NCBI GenBank assembly: GCA_947489315.1
Contig: CANLCX010000002.1
Span: forward strand, 434,001 to 498,000
Length of the DNA: 64,000 nt
Source of the DNA: an uncultured Sphingomonadaceae bacterium
GTDB lineage: Bacteria > Pseudomonadota > Alphaproteobacteria > Sphingomonadales > Sphingomonadaceae
Direction: 5' to 3'
Shown here one piece after another: positions 9,051-17,894 of this stretch. The notes beneath the pieces are model-generated. The model saw nothing but the letters and a program-made list of their open reading frames with translations. It was not told the DNA's origin and did no database searches. The position numbers and the translations under genes are program-made. How positions within the stretch are numbered: the stretch's first letter is position 1; every line of letters starts with the position of its first letter.

Positions 9051-9422
9051 ATGACTGAAGCCAAACATAACCGCCTCGTATGGACCGAAATTCCCGCAAC
9101 CGACCTCGAAAGGGCTACACGCTTTTATGAGACCTTACTGGAAGCCCCACTCATCAAGAACGAAGCCGGACCACAACCCATGATGATGTTGCCCTATGAA
9201 GGCGATAATGCATCATCGGGACATCTTTACGAGGGAAAACCTGCAACGGCGGGCGATGGAGTTACCGCGCATCTCGCGGTCGACGGCTATCTTGATGATG
9301 CTATGGAGCGGGTGAAGCAAGGCGGCGGCGAAGTGGTTTCCGACGTCATTGCTATTCCCGCAGGATCATTTTTCTATGCAAAGGATACCGAGGGCAATTC
9401 GCTCGGTATCTTTAAAAACTGA
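9051..9422 (+). CDS. VOC family protein (glyoxalase/bleomycin-resistance fold)
   Basis: The 123-residue protein is a single VOC domain: RLVWTEIPATDLERATRFYE at the start, VTAHLAVDGYLDDAMERV in the middle and FYAKDTEGNSLGIFKN at the end. The last strand has G where metal-dependent members have E, so it may lack metal catalysis. The ATG at 9051 follows AGGAG. It ends 3 bp before a YafY-type regulator gene, and the pair should be co-transcribed. Confidence 0.85.
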   Translation: MTEAKHNRLVWTEIPATDLERATRFYETLLEAPLIKNEAGPQPMMMLPYEGDNASSGHLYEGKPATAGDGVTAHLAVDGYLDDAMERVKQGGGEVVSDVIAIPAGSFFYAKDTEGNSLGIFKN

Positions 9423-9425
9423 ATC

Positions 9426-10118
9426 ATGCGCAGAGCCGACCGCCTTTTCCAGATCGTTCAATATCTGCGAGGTGGTCGGCTTGTGACCGCAGCGATGCTT
9501 GCCGAGCGTTTGGAGGTTTCTGAACGGACCATCTATCGCGACATTGCCGATTTGCAATCCACCGGTGTCCCAATTGATGGTGAGGCCGGTATTGGCTACA
9601 TCATGCGAAGTGGCTTTGATCTCCCGCCACTGATGTTCACGCGCGAGGAAATTGTCGCGCTTGTCACCGGCGCCCGCATGGTCCGCGCTTGGGGCGGTAG
9701 TGCTATGATGGAGGCCGCTGAAGAAGCACTGGTCAAAATCGAGACTGTGTTACCCGAAAAAGAGCGCGACCGTGTTGGTGGAACCAAGATTTTTGTGCCG
9801 GAAATGGGCCTAGCGGACCAAACCCGGAATGTTATCGACCGCTGCGAAGCCGCTATTGAGGCACGGCATATATTGTCCTTTGACTATCACGACCAAGAAG
9901 GCTCAGCGACAACGCGCACGGTGCAGCCGCTCGGTTTATGGTTCTGGGGCAAGACATGGACGTTGGTCGCCTGGTGCGAGTTACGCGACGATTTTCGGAT
10001 GTTTCGCCTTGATCGTATCGAACAGCTAGCAGAAACCGGCCAAGCTTATACTCATACGCCTGAGCGGTCACTGGCCGAAATACTACGGCAAATCGAAGCA
10101 AAATATGGCATACAATGA
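9426..10118 (+). CDS. YafY-family transcriptional regulator (HTH + WYL)
   Basis: The N-terminus has a helix-turn-helix of the HTH_11 type (RRADRLFQIVQYLRGGR, then LEVSERTIYRDIADLQSTGV). The C-terminal half is a WYL domain (LSFDYHDQEG, RTVQPLGLWFWGKTWTLVAW). WYL domains bind nucleic acid or ligand effectors. It directly follows the VOC gene, a pairing often seen in proteobacteria, so it may regulate it. Length of 230 residues is typical. Confidence 0.92.
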   Translation: MRRADRLFQIVQYLRGGRLVTAAMLAERLEVSERTIYRDIADLQSTGVPIDGEAGIGYIMRSGFDLPPLMFTREEIVALVTGARMVRAWGGSAMMEAAEEALVKIETVLPEKERDRVGGTKIFVPEMGLADQTRNVIDRCEAAIEARHILSFDYHDQEGSATTRTVQPLGLWFWGKTWTLVAWCELRDDFRMFRLDRIEQLAETGQAYTHTPERSLAEILRQIEAKYGIQ

Positions 10119-10135
10119 TTTCCCAAAACTCTCGT

Positions 10136-10480
10136 TCATTCACAAGTTTCCATCCGCAAAGAGCGGGTTGCATCGCTGATCAGGAAATTTGCTTCATCGG
10201 TCCGAATTTTTGCAATCACCTCGGGATCGGAAACCCGTTCGATAAACGCGTCATAGTCTGCCGGACGGGAAAACCATATCTCGGTGATGGCATCAAAGCC
10301 GGGGTCAGGCTGGCCAGAGGCTAAGGCGCTATTCTCTCGATCCAAATAATGCCGCCGGTACCGCGCAAACATAGGTAACAGTCGTTTGATCAACGGCACA
10401 TGATGGGATTCATAATATTGGCGAAATTCAGAGGCCTTTAGCTCCGGTTTTTTGGAAATCAGAAAAAATTGCTTGATCAT
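10136..10480 (-). CDS. EthD domain-containing protein
   Basis: A 114-residue dimeric alpha/beta-barrel protein: IKQFFLISKKPELKASEFRQ, then YESHHVPLIKRL and a conserved ARYRRHYLD strand, the EthD pattern. EthD proteins accompany varied oxidative pathways, and their biochemical role is mostly unknown. The start at ATG 10480 follows AAGGAGA. A longer reading to 10558 has no ribosome site. It is convergent with the YafY regulator. Confidence 0.8.
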   Translation of the reverse strand: MIKQFFLISKKPELKASEFRQYYESHHVPLIKRLLPMFARYRRHYLDRENSALASGQPDPGFDAITEIWFSRPADYDAFIERVSDPEVIAKIRTDEANFLISDATRSLRMETCE

Positions 10481-10588
10481 AGCCGTTATGCTCTCCTTAT
10501 CTGCGCTTGCTTTCCATACCTTGCTGTAACCAAGCCGCAATCTGGTGCGAACTAGCAATTATTGGCACTCTCAAAAAAGGCTCTCCAA

Positions 10589-11380
10589 ATGCGGTTCCGT
10601 CTCTTGCTTTCTTTCATCGCCTTATCGCTATCCAGCGGCGCATGGGCGGCTCACGATCATTCCGGTTGGGACTCTTTGCTCAAACGCAATGTCGTGGTGA
10701 CTGGCGGAGGGACTTCTTCAAAGGTCAACTATAGCCGGTTCAAGCAGGACCGAGCAAAACTAAAAACCTATCTCGATTCGACTTCATCGGTCAGCCAGAC
10801 AACCTTCAACCGATGGTCCAAAAATGATCAACTCGCCTTTCTGATCAATGCCTATAATGCTTGGACGGTCGAGCTGATACTGACAGAATATCCCAATCTG
10901 AAATCGATCAAGGATCTTGGCTCAATCATCCGATCACCCTGGAAGCAGAATTTCATTCCGCTATTCGGTAAGACAGTATCGCTGGATCATATCGAACACA
11001 CGCTGATCCGTGGCAGTGGCCGTTACAACGAGCCGCGCATTCATTTTGCTGTCAACTGCGCGAGCATTGGTTGTCCAGCGCTGCGCAATACAGCCTATCG
11101 TGGCAATGCCCTGCCCGCGCAGTTGAACGCAGCCACGAAGGATTTCTTGCGTGATCGCAGCCGCAATCGCTTTAAGGGCGGCAAGCTGGAAGTTTCCAAC
11201 ATCTTCAAATGGTATCGCGGTGATTTTGAAAAAGGCTGGCGCGGGGCCAACAATCTCAACCAGTTTCTCGCCATCTACGCTAACGCGCTGGGTCTCACTA
11301 AAGGGCAGCAAGCCGCGCTAAAATCAGGCAAGACGAAGATCGGCTTTTTAAGCTATGACTGGCGTTTAAATCGGACCTGA
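10589..11380 (+). CDS. DUF547 domain-containing exported protein
   Basis: This 263-residue protein has a Sec signal peptide ending near SSGAWAA, then a DUF547 domain with the signature FLINAYNAWTVELIL, IHFAVNCASIGCPALR and a DYDWRLN-like C-terminus (LSYDWRLNRT). DUF547 has a conserved cysteine (here NCASIGCP) and is predicted to be hydrolase-like, without a tested activity. It is followed 7 bp later by the DUF3047 gene, so the two probably form an exported-protein operon. Confidence 0.88.
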   Translation: MRFRLLLSFIALSLSSGAWAAHDHSGWDSLLKRNVVVTGGGTSSKVNYSRFKQDRAKLKTYLDSTSSVSQTTFNRWSKNDQLAFLINAYNAWTVELILTEYPNLKSIKDLGSIIRSPWKQNFIPLFGKTVSLDHIEHTLIRGSGRYNEPRIHFAVNCASIGCPALRNTAYRGNALPAQLNAATKDFLRDRSRNRFKGGKLEVSNIFKWYRGDFEKGWRGANNLNQFLAIYANALGLTKGQQAALKSGKTKIGFLSYDWRLNRT

Positions 11381-11387
11381 TCGAAAT

Positions 11388-12128
11388 ATGCACAAATCCG
11401 CTCTTATTGGCATCGTTATCATAATGGCAGCCTCACCAACCATGGTGACGGCTCAATCAGGCAGCGTCCAACGGATCAGCAATTTTGCCAGTGGCACCGC
11501 TGGTTGGCGGAGTGTCAAGATCGACAAGAAGGTCCCGGCAACAAAATTCACAGCCAAGCGCATTCAAGGCGTTTCCGCCATTGAGGCCTATGCCCGCAAA
11601 AGCATGGCCCTGCTCACGCGGCCCGTTACCGTCAATCTCGCCGAGACGCCTATCCTGTGCTGGCGCTGGCGCGTGGATGATGTCGTCAGAACGGCTAACA
11701 TCGCGAAAAAGTCGGGCGATGATCAAGCCGCGCGCATCTATATAGGCCTAGACCTACCCAATAGTGCCATATCGCTCGGTACCAGGGCAAAACTGGCGCT
11801 AGCGCGGTCTAGAGGCGGCAATGCAATACCCGACGGCGCTATCAACTATGTCTGGGACAATCGGTTTCCCGTCGGAACTGCGCGGAACAATGTCTATACC
11901 AAGCAGGCAAAGGTCATCGTCGCACAAAGCGGCGCAGCGCAAGCCGGTCGCTGGGTAAACGAAAGGCGCAATCTTGCAACTGATATCGAAAAGCAGTTCA
12001 AGACCGGTAGAGCCAAGGTGACCTCCATCGCCATATCGAGCGATACGGACAATAGCGGGGAAACCGTAACGGCGGCCTTTGCCGACATTCATCTCGTCGC
12101 CGCCAACGGGAAATGTCAGTATAGATAA
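11388..12128 (+). CDS. DUF3047 domain-containing exported protein
   Basis: The 246-residue protein has a signal peptide (residues about 1-22, ending MVTAQ) and the DUF3047 core: CWRWRVDDVVRTANIAKKSG, RIYIGLDLP, INYVWDNRFPVGT, GRWVNERRNLATD and ISSDTDNSGE. The fold resembles a carbohydrate-binding beta sandwich, but no function is established. It is the second gene of the DUF547 operon. Confidence 0.85.
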   Translation: MHKSALIGIVIIMAASPTMVTAQSGSVQRISNFASGTAGWRSVKIDKKVPATKFTAKRIQGVSAIEAYARKSMALLTRPVTVNLAETPILCWRWRVDDVVRTANIAKKSGDDQAARIYIGLDLPNSAISLGTRAKLALARSRGGNAIPDGAINYVWDNRFPVGTARNNVYTKQAKVIVAQSGAAQAGRWVNERRNLATDIEKQFKTGRAKVTSIAISSDTDNSGETVTAAFADIHLVAANGKCQYR

Positions 12129-12193
12129 TCGCTGACTACAAAGCCGCCACAGACTTGTTATACTCATGACTCTCATCGTCACAGGAGTCGATC

Positions 12194-12820
12194 ATGTCCT
12201 CATCACCATCCGCCCTCACCTTTTATACCAACCCGATGTCGCGTGGTCAGATTGCGCGCTGGGCGCTGCATGAAGCAGGCGTGGATTATGATCAGAAGAT
12301 TGTCGAATATGCCGAAGACATGAAGTCGGCCGAATATCTGGCGATCAATCCGATGGGCAAGGTGCCCGCCATTGTGCATGATGGCAAGACGGTGACCGAA
12401 TGCGCGGCAATTTGTGCTTATCTAGCGGATGCGTTTCCCGATACTGGCCTGGCACCGACGCCGGACGAACGCGCCGACTATTATCGCTGGCTATTCTTTG
12501 CCGCCGGTCCGCTTGAGCAAGCTGTCTTTGATAGGAACCTTGGGCTGTCGGTCACCGAAGAGCAAGAACGCTCAGCAGGCTATGGCAGCTATGACCGCGC
12601 CATGGATGTGCTGGACCAAATGCTGCAATCGCGCGACTATGTCTGTGGTGATCGTTTCACGATGGCGGACGTCTATGTCGGATCGCAAGTGGACTGGGGT
12701 TTGCAGTTTAAAACTTTCCCCGAGCGCGATAGCTTCACCGCTTATGCAGAGCGTTTACGGGAGCGCGAGAAATATAAAGAGTCTAAAGCGGTTGATGCAG
12801 CGCTAATACAACAAGCCTAG
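12194..12820 (+). CDS. Glutathione S-transferase
   Basis: The 208-residue protein shows the thioredoxin-like GST N-terminal domain (LTFYTNPMSRGQIARWALHE, then NPMGKVPAIV with cis-proline, then TECAAICAYLAD) and an all-helical C-terminal domain with FTMADVYVGSQVDW. Catalytic residue would be the serine or neighbouring residue of NPMSRG. It conjugates or reduces electrophiles with glutathione. RBS AGGAG precedes the ATG. Confidence 0.92.
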   Translation: MSSSPSALTFYTNPMSRGQIARWALHEAGVDYDQKIVEYAEDMKSAEYLAINPMGKVPAIVHDGKTVTECAAICAYLADAFPDTGLAPTPDERADYYRWLFFAAGPLEQAVFDRNLGLSVTEEQERSAGYGSYDRAMDVLDQMLQSRDYVCGDRFTMADVYVGSQVDWGLQFKTFPERDSFTAYAERLREREKYKESKAVDAALIQQA

Positions 12821-12983
12821 TCAAACCTGACTTAGCCATTCAATAATGCAGCTAAATTCTCGCGATTGATCCATTTCTTCGATAACAAAATCACTGGCCT
12901 GTAACCTTCTCCGGCGCCGGTGCGAAACTTCTTATGAGAGCAGCAAGCCAAGGCATGTTGATAACGATAGGAAGGACGAAGTC

Positions 12984-13433
12984 ATGAAAAATGCTATTAT
13001 CGCTACCGCCGCTGCCCTTATCAGCATCACTGCAACGCCGGCATTTGCTGACTCCGCAATCGACACGGAATCCATGGTCGAGACTGCTGCCCCCCAACAG
13101 CATCAAGCCATCGACCTTCCTATCAGCAATTTCGATCTCGCCGGTGTGACCGCCAACCAGAAGCAAAGTTTCATGGCAACCATGGCAGACGCGTTCATGC
13201 CGGGTTACCGCTTACCAAAAAATGATATCCTTAGCCTTTCACAGCCCAATGCTGGCTTAGCTGGCCTATTTATCCCAGAGGAATTTTCTTATCGCTCTAC
13301 GGCCCAGGATAGCGGAGTTGATGCCGTTAATCCTGGTCGCTTCCTATCAAGCTCAGTACGGTCAGACTATCTGTCGGATGCCGGACCAGCCGCCGCCGAC
13401 AAAAGCACCGTGGGCGTGCGTTTCGGCTTTTAA
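12984..13433 (+). CDS. Exported hypothetical protein
   Basis: A 149-residue protein with a clear signal peptide cut after TPAFA (residue about 23). The mature part is not recognised; it ends in STVGVRFGF, an aromatic-terminated strand like that of outer-membrane proteins but without a barrel. RBS AGGAAGGA precedes the ATG and a strong terminator follows, so it is probably a real monocistronic gene. Confidence 0.65.
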   Translation: MKNAIIATAAALISITATPAFADSAIDTESMVETAAPQQHQAIDLPISNFDLAGVTANQKQSFMATMADAFMPGYRLPKNDILSLSQPNAGLAGLFIPEEFSYRSTAQDSGVDAVNPGRFLSSSVRSDYLSDAGPAAADKSTVGVRFGF

Positions 13434-13487
13434 CTTATCCCTCCTTCTTTCAGCGCTCTCTCCAGACCCTCGGAAAGCTGAAAGACA

Positions 13488-13523
13488 AAGGCCAGATGGT
13501 TCATACCATCTGGCCTTCTTTTT
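13488..13523. terminator. Convergent terminator hairpin
   Basis: A perfect 13-bp stem (13488-13500 paired with 13505-13517, TCAT loop) followed by CTTTTTT on the plus strand. It lies between two convergent genes and is T-rich on both sides enough to serve both. Confidence 0.88.
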
Positions 13524-13553
13524 GCCCAAATTTTGACGGGTAATGACCGAAAA

Positions 13554-14261
13554 CTAATTTCCTTCAGTCAGACCGGTCGTATTAATCGTTTCGTCAGCAG
13601 CATCGCGGGCCTGTTCCGGCGCATATTGCCGGCGCCAAGCATCAAGGTCTCTTTCATATTCCTCGTAAGCCAGATAGAAATCATTAAATGGTTTTTCCAG
13701 CTCAGCCAGTGCCGATGCACCGAAAGCCTCCATTTCATCTTCTTTTGTAACAATCGCACGCTGACTGACTTGAACGGCCTGATCACAAAAGGGGCGGCGT
13801 AGGGGAGAGAAGGACCAAAAGTTGTAGAGACTGGTCTGATGGCGATCATGCGCCTGTTTGTAACCACTACCCTGCTCGCGGCGATATTTGCTGATGATCG
13901 CGCTGTTAGCGTTGCGCAAGTATTTTGCGTTATTGCGAATAAATGCGTTGTAATCATCGACCAACCGCGCATATTGCGGCGCTGTGCAACTGAGCGCAGC
14001 AACGTTCAACGCAGCTCGAACATGCCATAATGTTTCCAATGGCCCCAGATCGCGGTTGATTGTCTGGCGCAGCCCATCAGCGCGCATCATAGGAACAATC
14101 GTGTTGATACTTGCTCCAAATGGCGTCGTCGGTGCGCGTGGTGTATATTGTGGCTGCGCAACAGGAGCGATGACCGGAGCGGGAGCCGTCTGACATGCAG
14201 CCAGAACGGAAATAGCCGCAGCCGCGACTAACAAGCGTAATTTTTTGGTACCCTGGATCAC
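13554..14261 (-). CDS. Hypothetical lipoprotein
   Basis: A 235-residue protein with a lipoprotein signal: lipobox LAAC places the lipidated cysteine at residue 23, followed by a proline-rich linker. The mature region is helical with three cysteines and no recognised domain. The start is a GTG behind GGGGAGAG. Probably a conserved sphingomonad envelope lipoprotein; function unknown. Confidence 0.7.
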   Translation of the reverse strand: MIQGTKKLRLLVAAAAISVLAACQTAPAPVIAPVAQPQYTPRAPTTPFGASINTIVPMMRADGLRQTINRDLGPLETLWHVRAALNVAALSCTAPQYARLVDDYNAFIRNNAKYLRNANSAIISKYRREQGSGYKQAHDRHQTSLYNFWSFSPLRRPFCDQAVQVSQRAIVTKEDEMEAFGASALAELEKPFNDFYLAYEEYERDLDAWRRQYAPEQARDAADETINTTGLTEGN

Positions 14262-14344
14262 TTTACTCTCCCCTATAATGCTAAATTTACTATGAGCCGG
14301 TTTACCGATTGTCCAGCAATAGCAACGGAAAAACGACTAACTGC

Positions 14345-14382
14345 CAAAAGAAAAAGCCCAGCAGTTTCCTGCCAGGCTTTTC
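14345..14382 (-). terminator. Terminator of the Bax-inhibitor-1 gene
   Basis: On the minus strand, AAGCCTGGCAG-gaaa-CTGCTGGGCTT forms a stem with one or two mismatches, followed by TTTCTTTT. It lies 29 bp past the stop at 14411. Confidence 0.75.
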
Positions 14383-14410
14383 TTATAATTCAAAGCTTAT
14401 GAATAAAAGC

Positions 14411-15145
14411 TTAGTCTTGGCTACCCATGAAGGTGAGCAGGAACTGGAACATGTTGATAAAGTCCAGATACAGGTTCAGCGCACTCATGATGATCACCTT
14501 ACCAACCATGTCGGTACCGGCGACATAAGCATACATGCTCTTGATCCGCTGCGTATCATAAGCGGTCAGACCTGCGAAGATCAGAACACCGATAGCACTG
14601 ATCACGAAATGCATCATCGTAGATTGCAAGAAGATATTGATCACCATTGCTACAATTAGGCCGATAACGCCCATGATCAGGAAGCTGCCCCAGCCGGACA
14701 GATCTTTCTTGGTGGTGTAACCGTAGAGGCTAAGCCCTAAGAAAGCCGCCGATGTGGCAAAGAAGGTCTGAGCGATTGAAGCGCCTGTATAGACAAGGAA
14801 AATAGTCGACATGGAGAGACCCATCAAGGTCGCAAAGCCCCAGAACATGGCCTGAAGCGTAAACGTCGAGAATTTATTCTGTCCAAAGCTCATCGCAATT
14901 ACGATCGCCAGAGGTGACAAGATGATCACCCATTTCAACGGTCCGCCACCGAACATAATCTCTGCCGCCATGCCAGAGCTCGCAAAAAGCATTGCCACGA
15001 TACCGGTAAGCAGCACGCCGCTCGCCATGTAATTATAGACTTTGAGCATATATGAACGCAGTCCGGCGTCATAAGCGACATCGGTTTGTGGCGTCGTGCC
15101 AACAGGTGTACGCGACATTGTCGCTCTAGGGTCAGGCCAAGCCAT
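14411..15145 (-). CDS. Bax inhibitor-1/YccA family membrane protein
   Basis: The 244-residue protein has about seven transmembrane helices beginning after AGLRSYMLKVYNYMASGV, the canonical BI-1/YccA entry segment, and the conserved GLTAYDTQRIKSMY loop near the C-terminus. Family members modulate FtsH-dependent proteolysis or act as pH-gated calcium leak channels. The ATG at 15145 follows GAGGAG; a longer reading to 15178 overlaps that ribosome site. Confidence 0.92.
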   Translation of the reverse strand: MAWPDPRATMSRTPVGTTPQTDVAYDAGLRSYMLKVYNYMASGVLLTGIVAMLFASSGMAAEIMFGGGPLKWVIILSPLAIVIAMSFGQNKFSTFTLQAMFWGFATLMGLSMSTIFLVYTGASIAQTFFATSAAFLGLSLYGYTTKKDLSGWGSFLIMGVIGLIVAMVINIFLQSTMMHFVISAIGVLIFAGLTAYDTQRIKSMYAYVAGTDMVGKVIIMSALNLYLDFINMFQFLLTFMGSQD

Positions 15146-15336
15146 GGTATTCAAACTCCTCGGTTTATTCAGCCGCAAATGTATGACTGCGGCACTATCC
15201 CCTTCAATATCGGTTGATTATGTGAATTTTTCAAGAAAAACCGGATGCGGAACCGATAAAATCAACAAGCACAGCCATAGATGGTATCAATCGAGATTCA
15301 AATTTGAGCTAGAAAACCGAAGGCCAGGAGCAATAT

Positions 15337-15578
15337 ATGCCGCAAATCACCCTTTATGAATATGCCCCGTCGCGCGGTGCGCGCGTGCTGGATCAGGTGT
15401 TGGGAAATCAAGGCTATCCGGCGGTGAACCAGTTCACGATCACCGATATCGTCGCTAGCTTTGCGGTCAAATGGTTAAGAGTCAGGGTTTGATAGATGAT
15501 TTCGTCAATTTACACGCCTATTTGGATCGGCTGTTCTTGCGCGAACATTCCACTTTGAATGCCATCGAACAATTTTGA
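15337..15578 (+). pseudogene. Glutathione S-transferase pseudogene (internal deletion plus frameshift)
   Basis: An ATG behind CCAGGAG opens a frame reading MPQITLYEYAPSRGARVL, a GST N-terminus. After about 30 residues it jumps to FTITDIVASFAVKW, which belongs near residue 165 of an intact GST. That frame stops at 15490, but the next frame continues the GST C-terminus (GLIDDFVNLHAYLDRLFLRE) to a TGA at 15576. About 130 central residues are missing and a frameshift splits the end, so no functional enzyme can be made. Confidence 0.75.
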
Positions 15579-15588
15579 ATAACCGGGT

Positions 15589-16047
15589 TCAGGACAGTCT
15601 TGCAATAAGGCCTTTTGCCCCGGCAACCGCATCGGCCCAGGTCAATTCAAACGCCTCATCATCTTTATAATAGGGATCAATAACGCCTTCCCCTGCCCTG
15701 CCCTCAACATAGTCTAGCAACAATGACAGCACAGCCGCTCCATCACTGGGCTGGATTGCCTTCAGCTTGGCTAGATTGTCATTATCGAGTGCGATGATAA
15801 AATCAAAATCGCGGAAATCTGCGGTCCGTACTGGTCGCGCCCGGAGATGCTCGATGGGAGCGCCGTTTTTCGCAGCCACAGTCTGCGCCCGTTCATCAGG
15901 CGGCTGGCCCGTATGCCAGTCATGTGTTCCTGCCGAATCAATAATCATGCTTTGCCCTGATAGAGCACATTGCTGGCGCAGCGCGGCCTCCGCCAACGGA
16001 GATCGACAAATATTACCCATGCAAACAAAAAGAACTGAAATAGCCAT
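15589..16047 (-). CDS. Low-molecular-weight protein-tyrosine phosphatase
   Basis: A 152-residue protein with the P-loop VLFVCMGNICRSP (C-x5-R-S) at the N-terminus and the general-acid loop VIDPYY at about residue 120. These are all the catalytic parts of LMW-PTPs, which dephosphorylate phosphotyrosine or phosphoarginine. Monocistronic and convergent with the GST remnant. RBS GGGGGG precedes the ATG. Confidence 0.93.
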   Translation of the reverse strand: MAISVLFVCMGNICRSPLAEAALRQQCALSGQSMIIDSAGTHDWHTGQPPDERAQTVAAKNGAPIEHLRARPVRTADFRDFDFIIALDNDNLAKLKAIQPSDGAAVLSLLLDYVEGRAGEGVIDPYYKDDEAFELTWADAVAGAKGLIARLS

Positions 16048-16131
16048 GCGACCCCCCGATAGCCAACCTAAATAACGTGATTTTATTTTTTATATATGAT
16101 GACCGTCACATGATCATGCATCGAACAGATA

Positions 16132-16713
16132 TTATCGAACCGGCTCGAATTTCTGGAGTATAAATACGCCGCAAGCAACCCGGCCGCCGCTTTCTCCGGA
16201 TGGATCAGTCTTCAAATCATCGGGACCTGCATGGACAACAAATGCGGCCCCATCAGCATCCATTAGGACATTTGCACCCTCTTTCAAACTAGCGCCCTCA
16301 ATCGTAGCCTCAACAGAACCAAATCCATCTTCCCCAATGACCAAATTGAAAAAATCGCCCATATGTGCGCCTTCAGGATTATCGAAACCATGTTGTTTTT
16401 CGGTCGGGTTCCAATGGCCCCCAGCCGATTTGAAGTCCGGACCATCGCATTTCCCGACTGCATGGATATGAACACCACGTGGCCCTGGCTCCAGGCCTCG
16501 GGCGTCTATCCGAACGATCAACCCGCCATCACCCTCACCAATAATAACTTCGCCATATTGCGCTTGATCAGCCCCAACCAATGTTGCTCTTGCAATGCTT
16601 TCGGCCGGCTCAACTTCGGAATCAGTGTTTCCAGCGCTACAAGCCACTAGTGAAAAGCTTAGTCCGGCAAGCAATATTATCGCACCACCCGTTTTCCCAA
16701 GTTGACTACCCAT
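16132..16713 (-). CDS. sodC: Cu/Zn superoxide dismutase, lipoprotein
   Basis: The 193-residue protein has a lipobox (LVAC, cysteine 25) and a complete SodC core: GVHIHAVGKC, GGHWNP, QHGFDNPEGAHMGD and FVVHAGPDD give the copper and zinc histidines and the aspartate. It should detoxify superoxide in the periplasm from a membrane anchor. Divergent from folK, with GAGGAA before the ATG. Confidence 0.93.
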   Translation of the reverse strand: MGSQLGKTGGAIILLAGLSFSLVACSAGNTDSEVEPAESIARATLVGADQAQYGEVIIGEGDGGLIVRIDARGLEPGPRGVHIHAVGKCDGPDFKSAGGHWNPTEKQHGFDNPEGAHMGDFFNLVIGEDGFGSVEATIEGASLKEGANVLMDADGAAFVVHAGPDDLKTDPSGESGGRVACGVFILQKFEPVR

Positions 16714-16811
16714 TATAACGTTCCTCAGTTTGTCTTATGTTGGTTCCATGGTAGCAGCGCTTCCATCACCTTGAAACCATTTATATAATAGCATTTTTCG
16801 ATTGGAGCCCG

Positions 16812-17297
16812 ATGCAAAAAAGCCGCTTCTTGATCGCCTTAGGGTCTAATCAACGGCATATCCATCATGGTTTGCCGCTAGCGGTCCTCAAAGCTGCGAT
16901 AGCTGCACTGGATGAGCACAAGGTCACCGTCCTCAAACAATCGTCGATAATCAGCTCCTTGCCAATCGGACCATCGAAGCGCCGATATGCTAATGCCGCT
17001 GCGGTCTTGGAAACCCGGCACGATCCCATTGAAGTGCTAAGCACCTTGAAATTGGTCGAATCAGCCTTTGGACCACGGCGCGGCCAAGCCTGGTCACGGC
17101 GCGTGCTCGATCTCGATATTATTTTATGGAGTGAAGGCGCCTTTTTGAGCAGCCAACCAGGGCTTATCATTCCCCATCCGCTGATGCAGCAACGGCCCTT
17201 CGTTCTGCGCCCTGCCGCCGAAATTGCGCCGGATTGGCGCGATCCCGTCACCGGTCTGACAGTAAGGCAATTGGCTTATCGGAATAGTCGCATCTAA
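16812..17297 (+). CDS. folK: 2-amino-4-hydroxy-6-hydroxymethyldihydropteridine diphosphokinase (HPPK)
   Basis: The 161-residue protein has the HPPK motifs LIALGSNQ, RRVLDLDIILW and IIPHPLMQQRPFVL. It transfers pyrophosphate from ATP to hydroxymethyldihydropterin in folate synthesis. It stands alone upstream of tRNA-Lys. GGAG precedes the ATG. Confidence 0.93.
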   Translation: MQKSRFLIALGSNQRHIHHGLPLAVLKAAIAALDEHKVTVLKQSSIISSLPIGPSKRRYANAAAVLETRHDPIEVLSTLKLVESAFGPRRGQAWSRRVLDLDIILWSEGAFLSSQPGLIIPHPLMQQRPFVLRPAAEIAPDWRDPVTGLTVRQLAYRNSRI

Positions 17298-17382
17298 AAA
17301 CCTGATAAATCCGCCCAAAGCCGCTTGACCCGAAAGCCAAGCACCACTAGGGAAGCGCTTCGCAACAGCAGTGTGCAGTTGT

Positions 17383-17458
17383 GGGCCCTTAGCTCAGTCG
17401 GTAGAGCAACTGACTTTTAATCAGTAGGTCGCTGGTTCGAACCCAGCAGGGCTCACCA
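17383..17458 (+). tRNA. tRNA-Lys (anticodon TTT)
   Basis: A full cloverleaf with encoded CCA: acceptor GGGCCCT pairs with AGGGCTC (one G-U), D-arm AGCTCAGTCGGTAGAGC, anticodon arm CTGACTTTTAATCAG, and T-arm GCTGGTTCGAACCCAGC. The anticodon TTT reads lysine codons. The region just downstream holds recombinase and transposase debris, as is common at tRNA integration sites. Confidence 0.97.
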
Positions 17459-17637
17459 TAGTTTTCGATAAATTATGGTGGATTTTGTTTTTCCGAAAAT
17501 ACCAAATTTTCTTTGGGGCAACAAAACACGCCGTGTAGATGTTCAGATCTAGAATGACACTTCTCGGGGCTTAGCTATGCTGCGCTGTCGCCCGTCAGCA
17601 TTCGATAGACAGATGTTAGTTATATAGGATGTGAGTG

Positions 17638-17683
17638 TTTTGGTCTCATCGTAGTGACGTAAGGAACGAAGATGAGACCAAAA
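17638..17683. repeat. 13-bp inverted repeat covering the transposase start codon
   Basis: TTTTGGTCTCATC (17638-17650) and GATGAGACCAAAA (17671-17683) are perfect inverted repeats separated by 20 bp. The right arm contains the ATG of the IS3 OrfA remnant, so read-through transcripts would fold over the start codon. Confidence 0.7.
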
Positions 17684-17830
17684 CAGAAAAATTCTAAAGC
17701 CCCTGCAGAGCGGCTGGTGAAGGACATTCGCCGAGCGACCCGCAAGCAATATAACGCGGAAGAGAAAATACGGATCGTGCTGGAGGGTCTTCGTGGAGAC
17801 GATATCGAGAGCGCAGAGCATAGAAACTAG
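17672..17830 (+). pseudogene. IS3-family transposase OrfA remnant
   Basis: The 52-codon frame reads like the N-terminus of an IS3-family OrfA (VKDIRRATRKQYNAEEKIRI, then VLEGLRG), which in intact elements continues into a helix-turn-helix. Homology stops after about 40 residues and the frame ends at a TAG. OrfB is absent, so this is a dead fragment. Confidence 0.75.
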
Positions 17831-17894
17831 TGGCGCCGCCTTCAATCGATCAAATACCTAATGTCCACTTTGGGGATGTTGTGGATACTAAACC

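Noticed and set aside
17549-17845. 98-codon minus-strand frame near tRNA-Lys
   Set aside because: It runs antisense through the IS3 remnant and shows no protein-like pattern.
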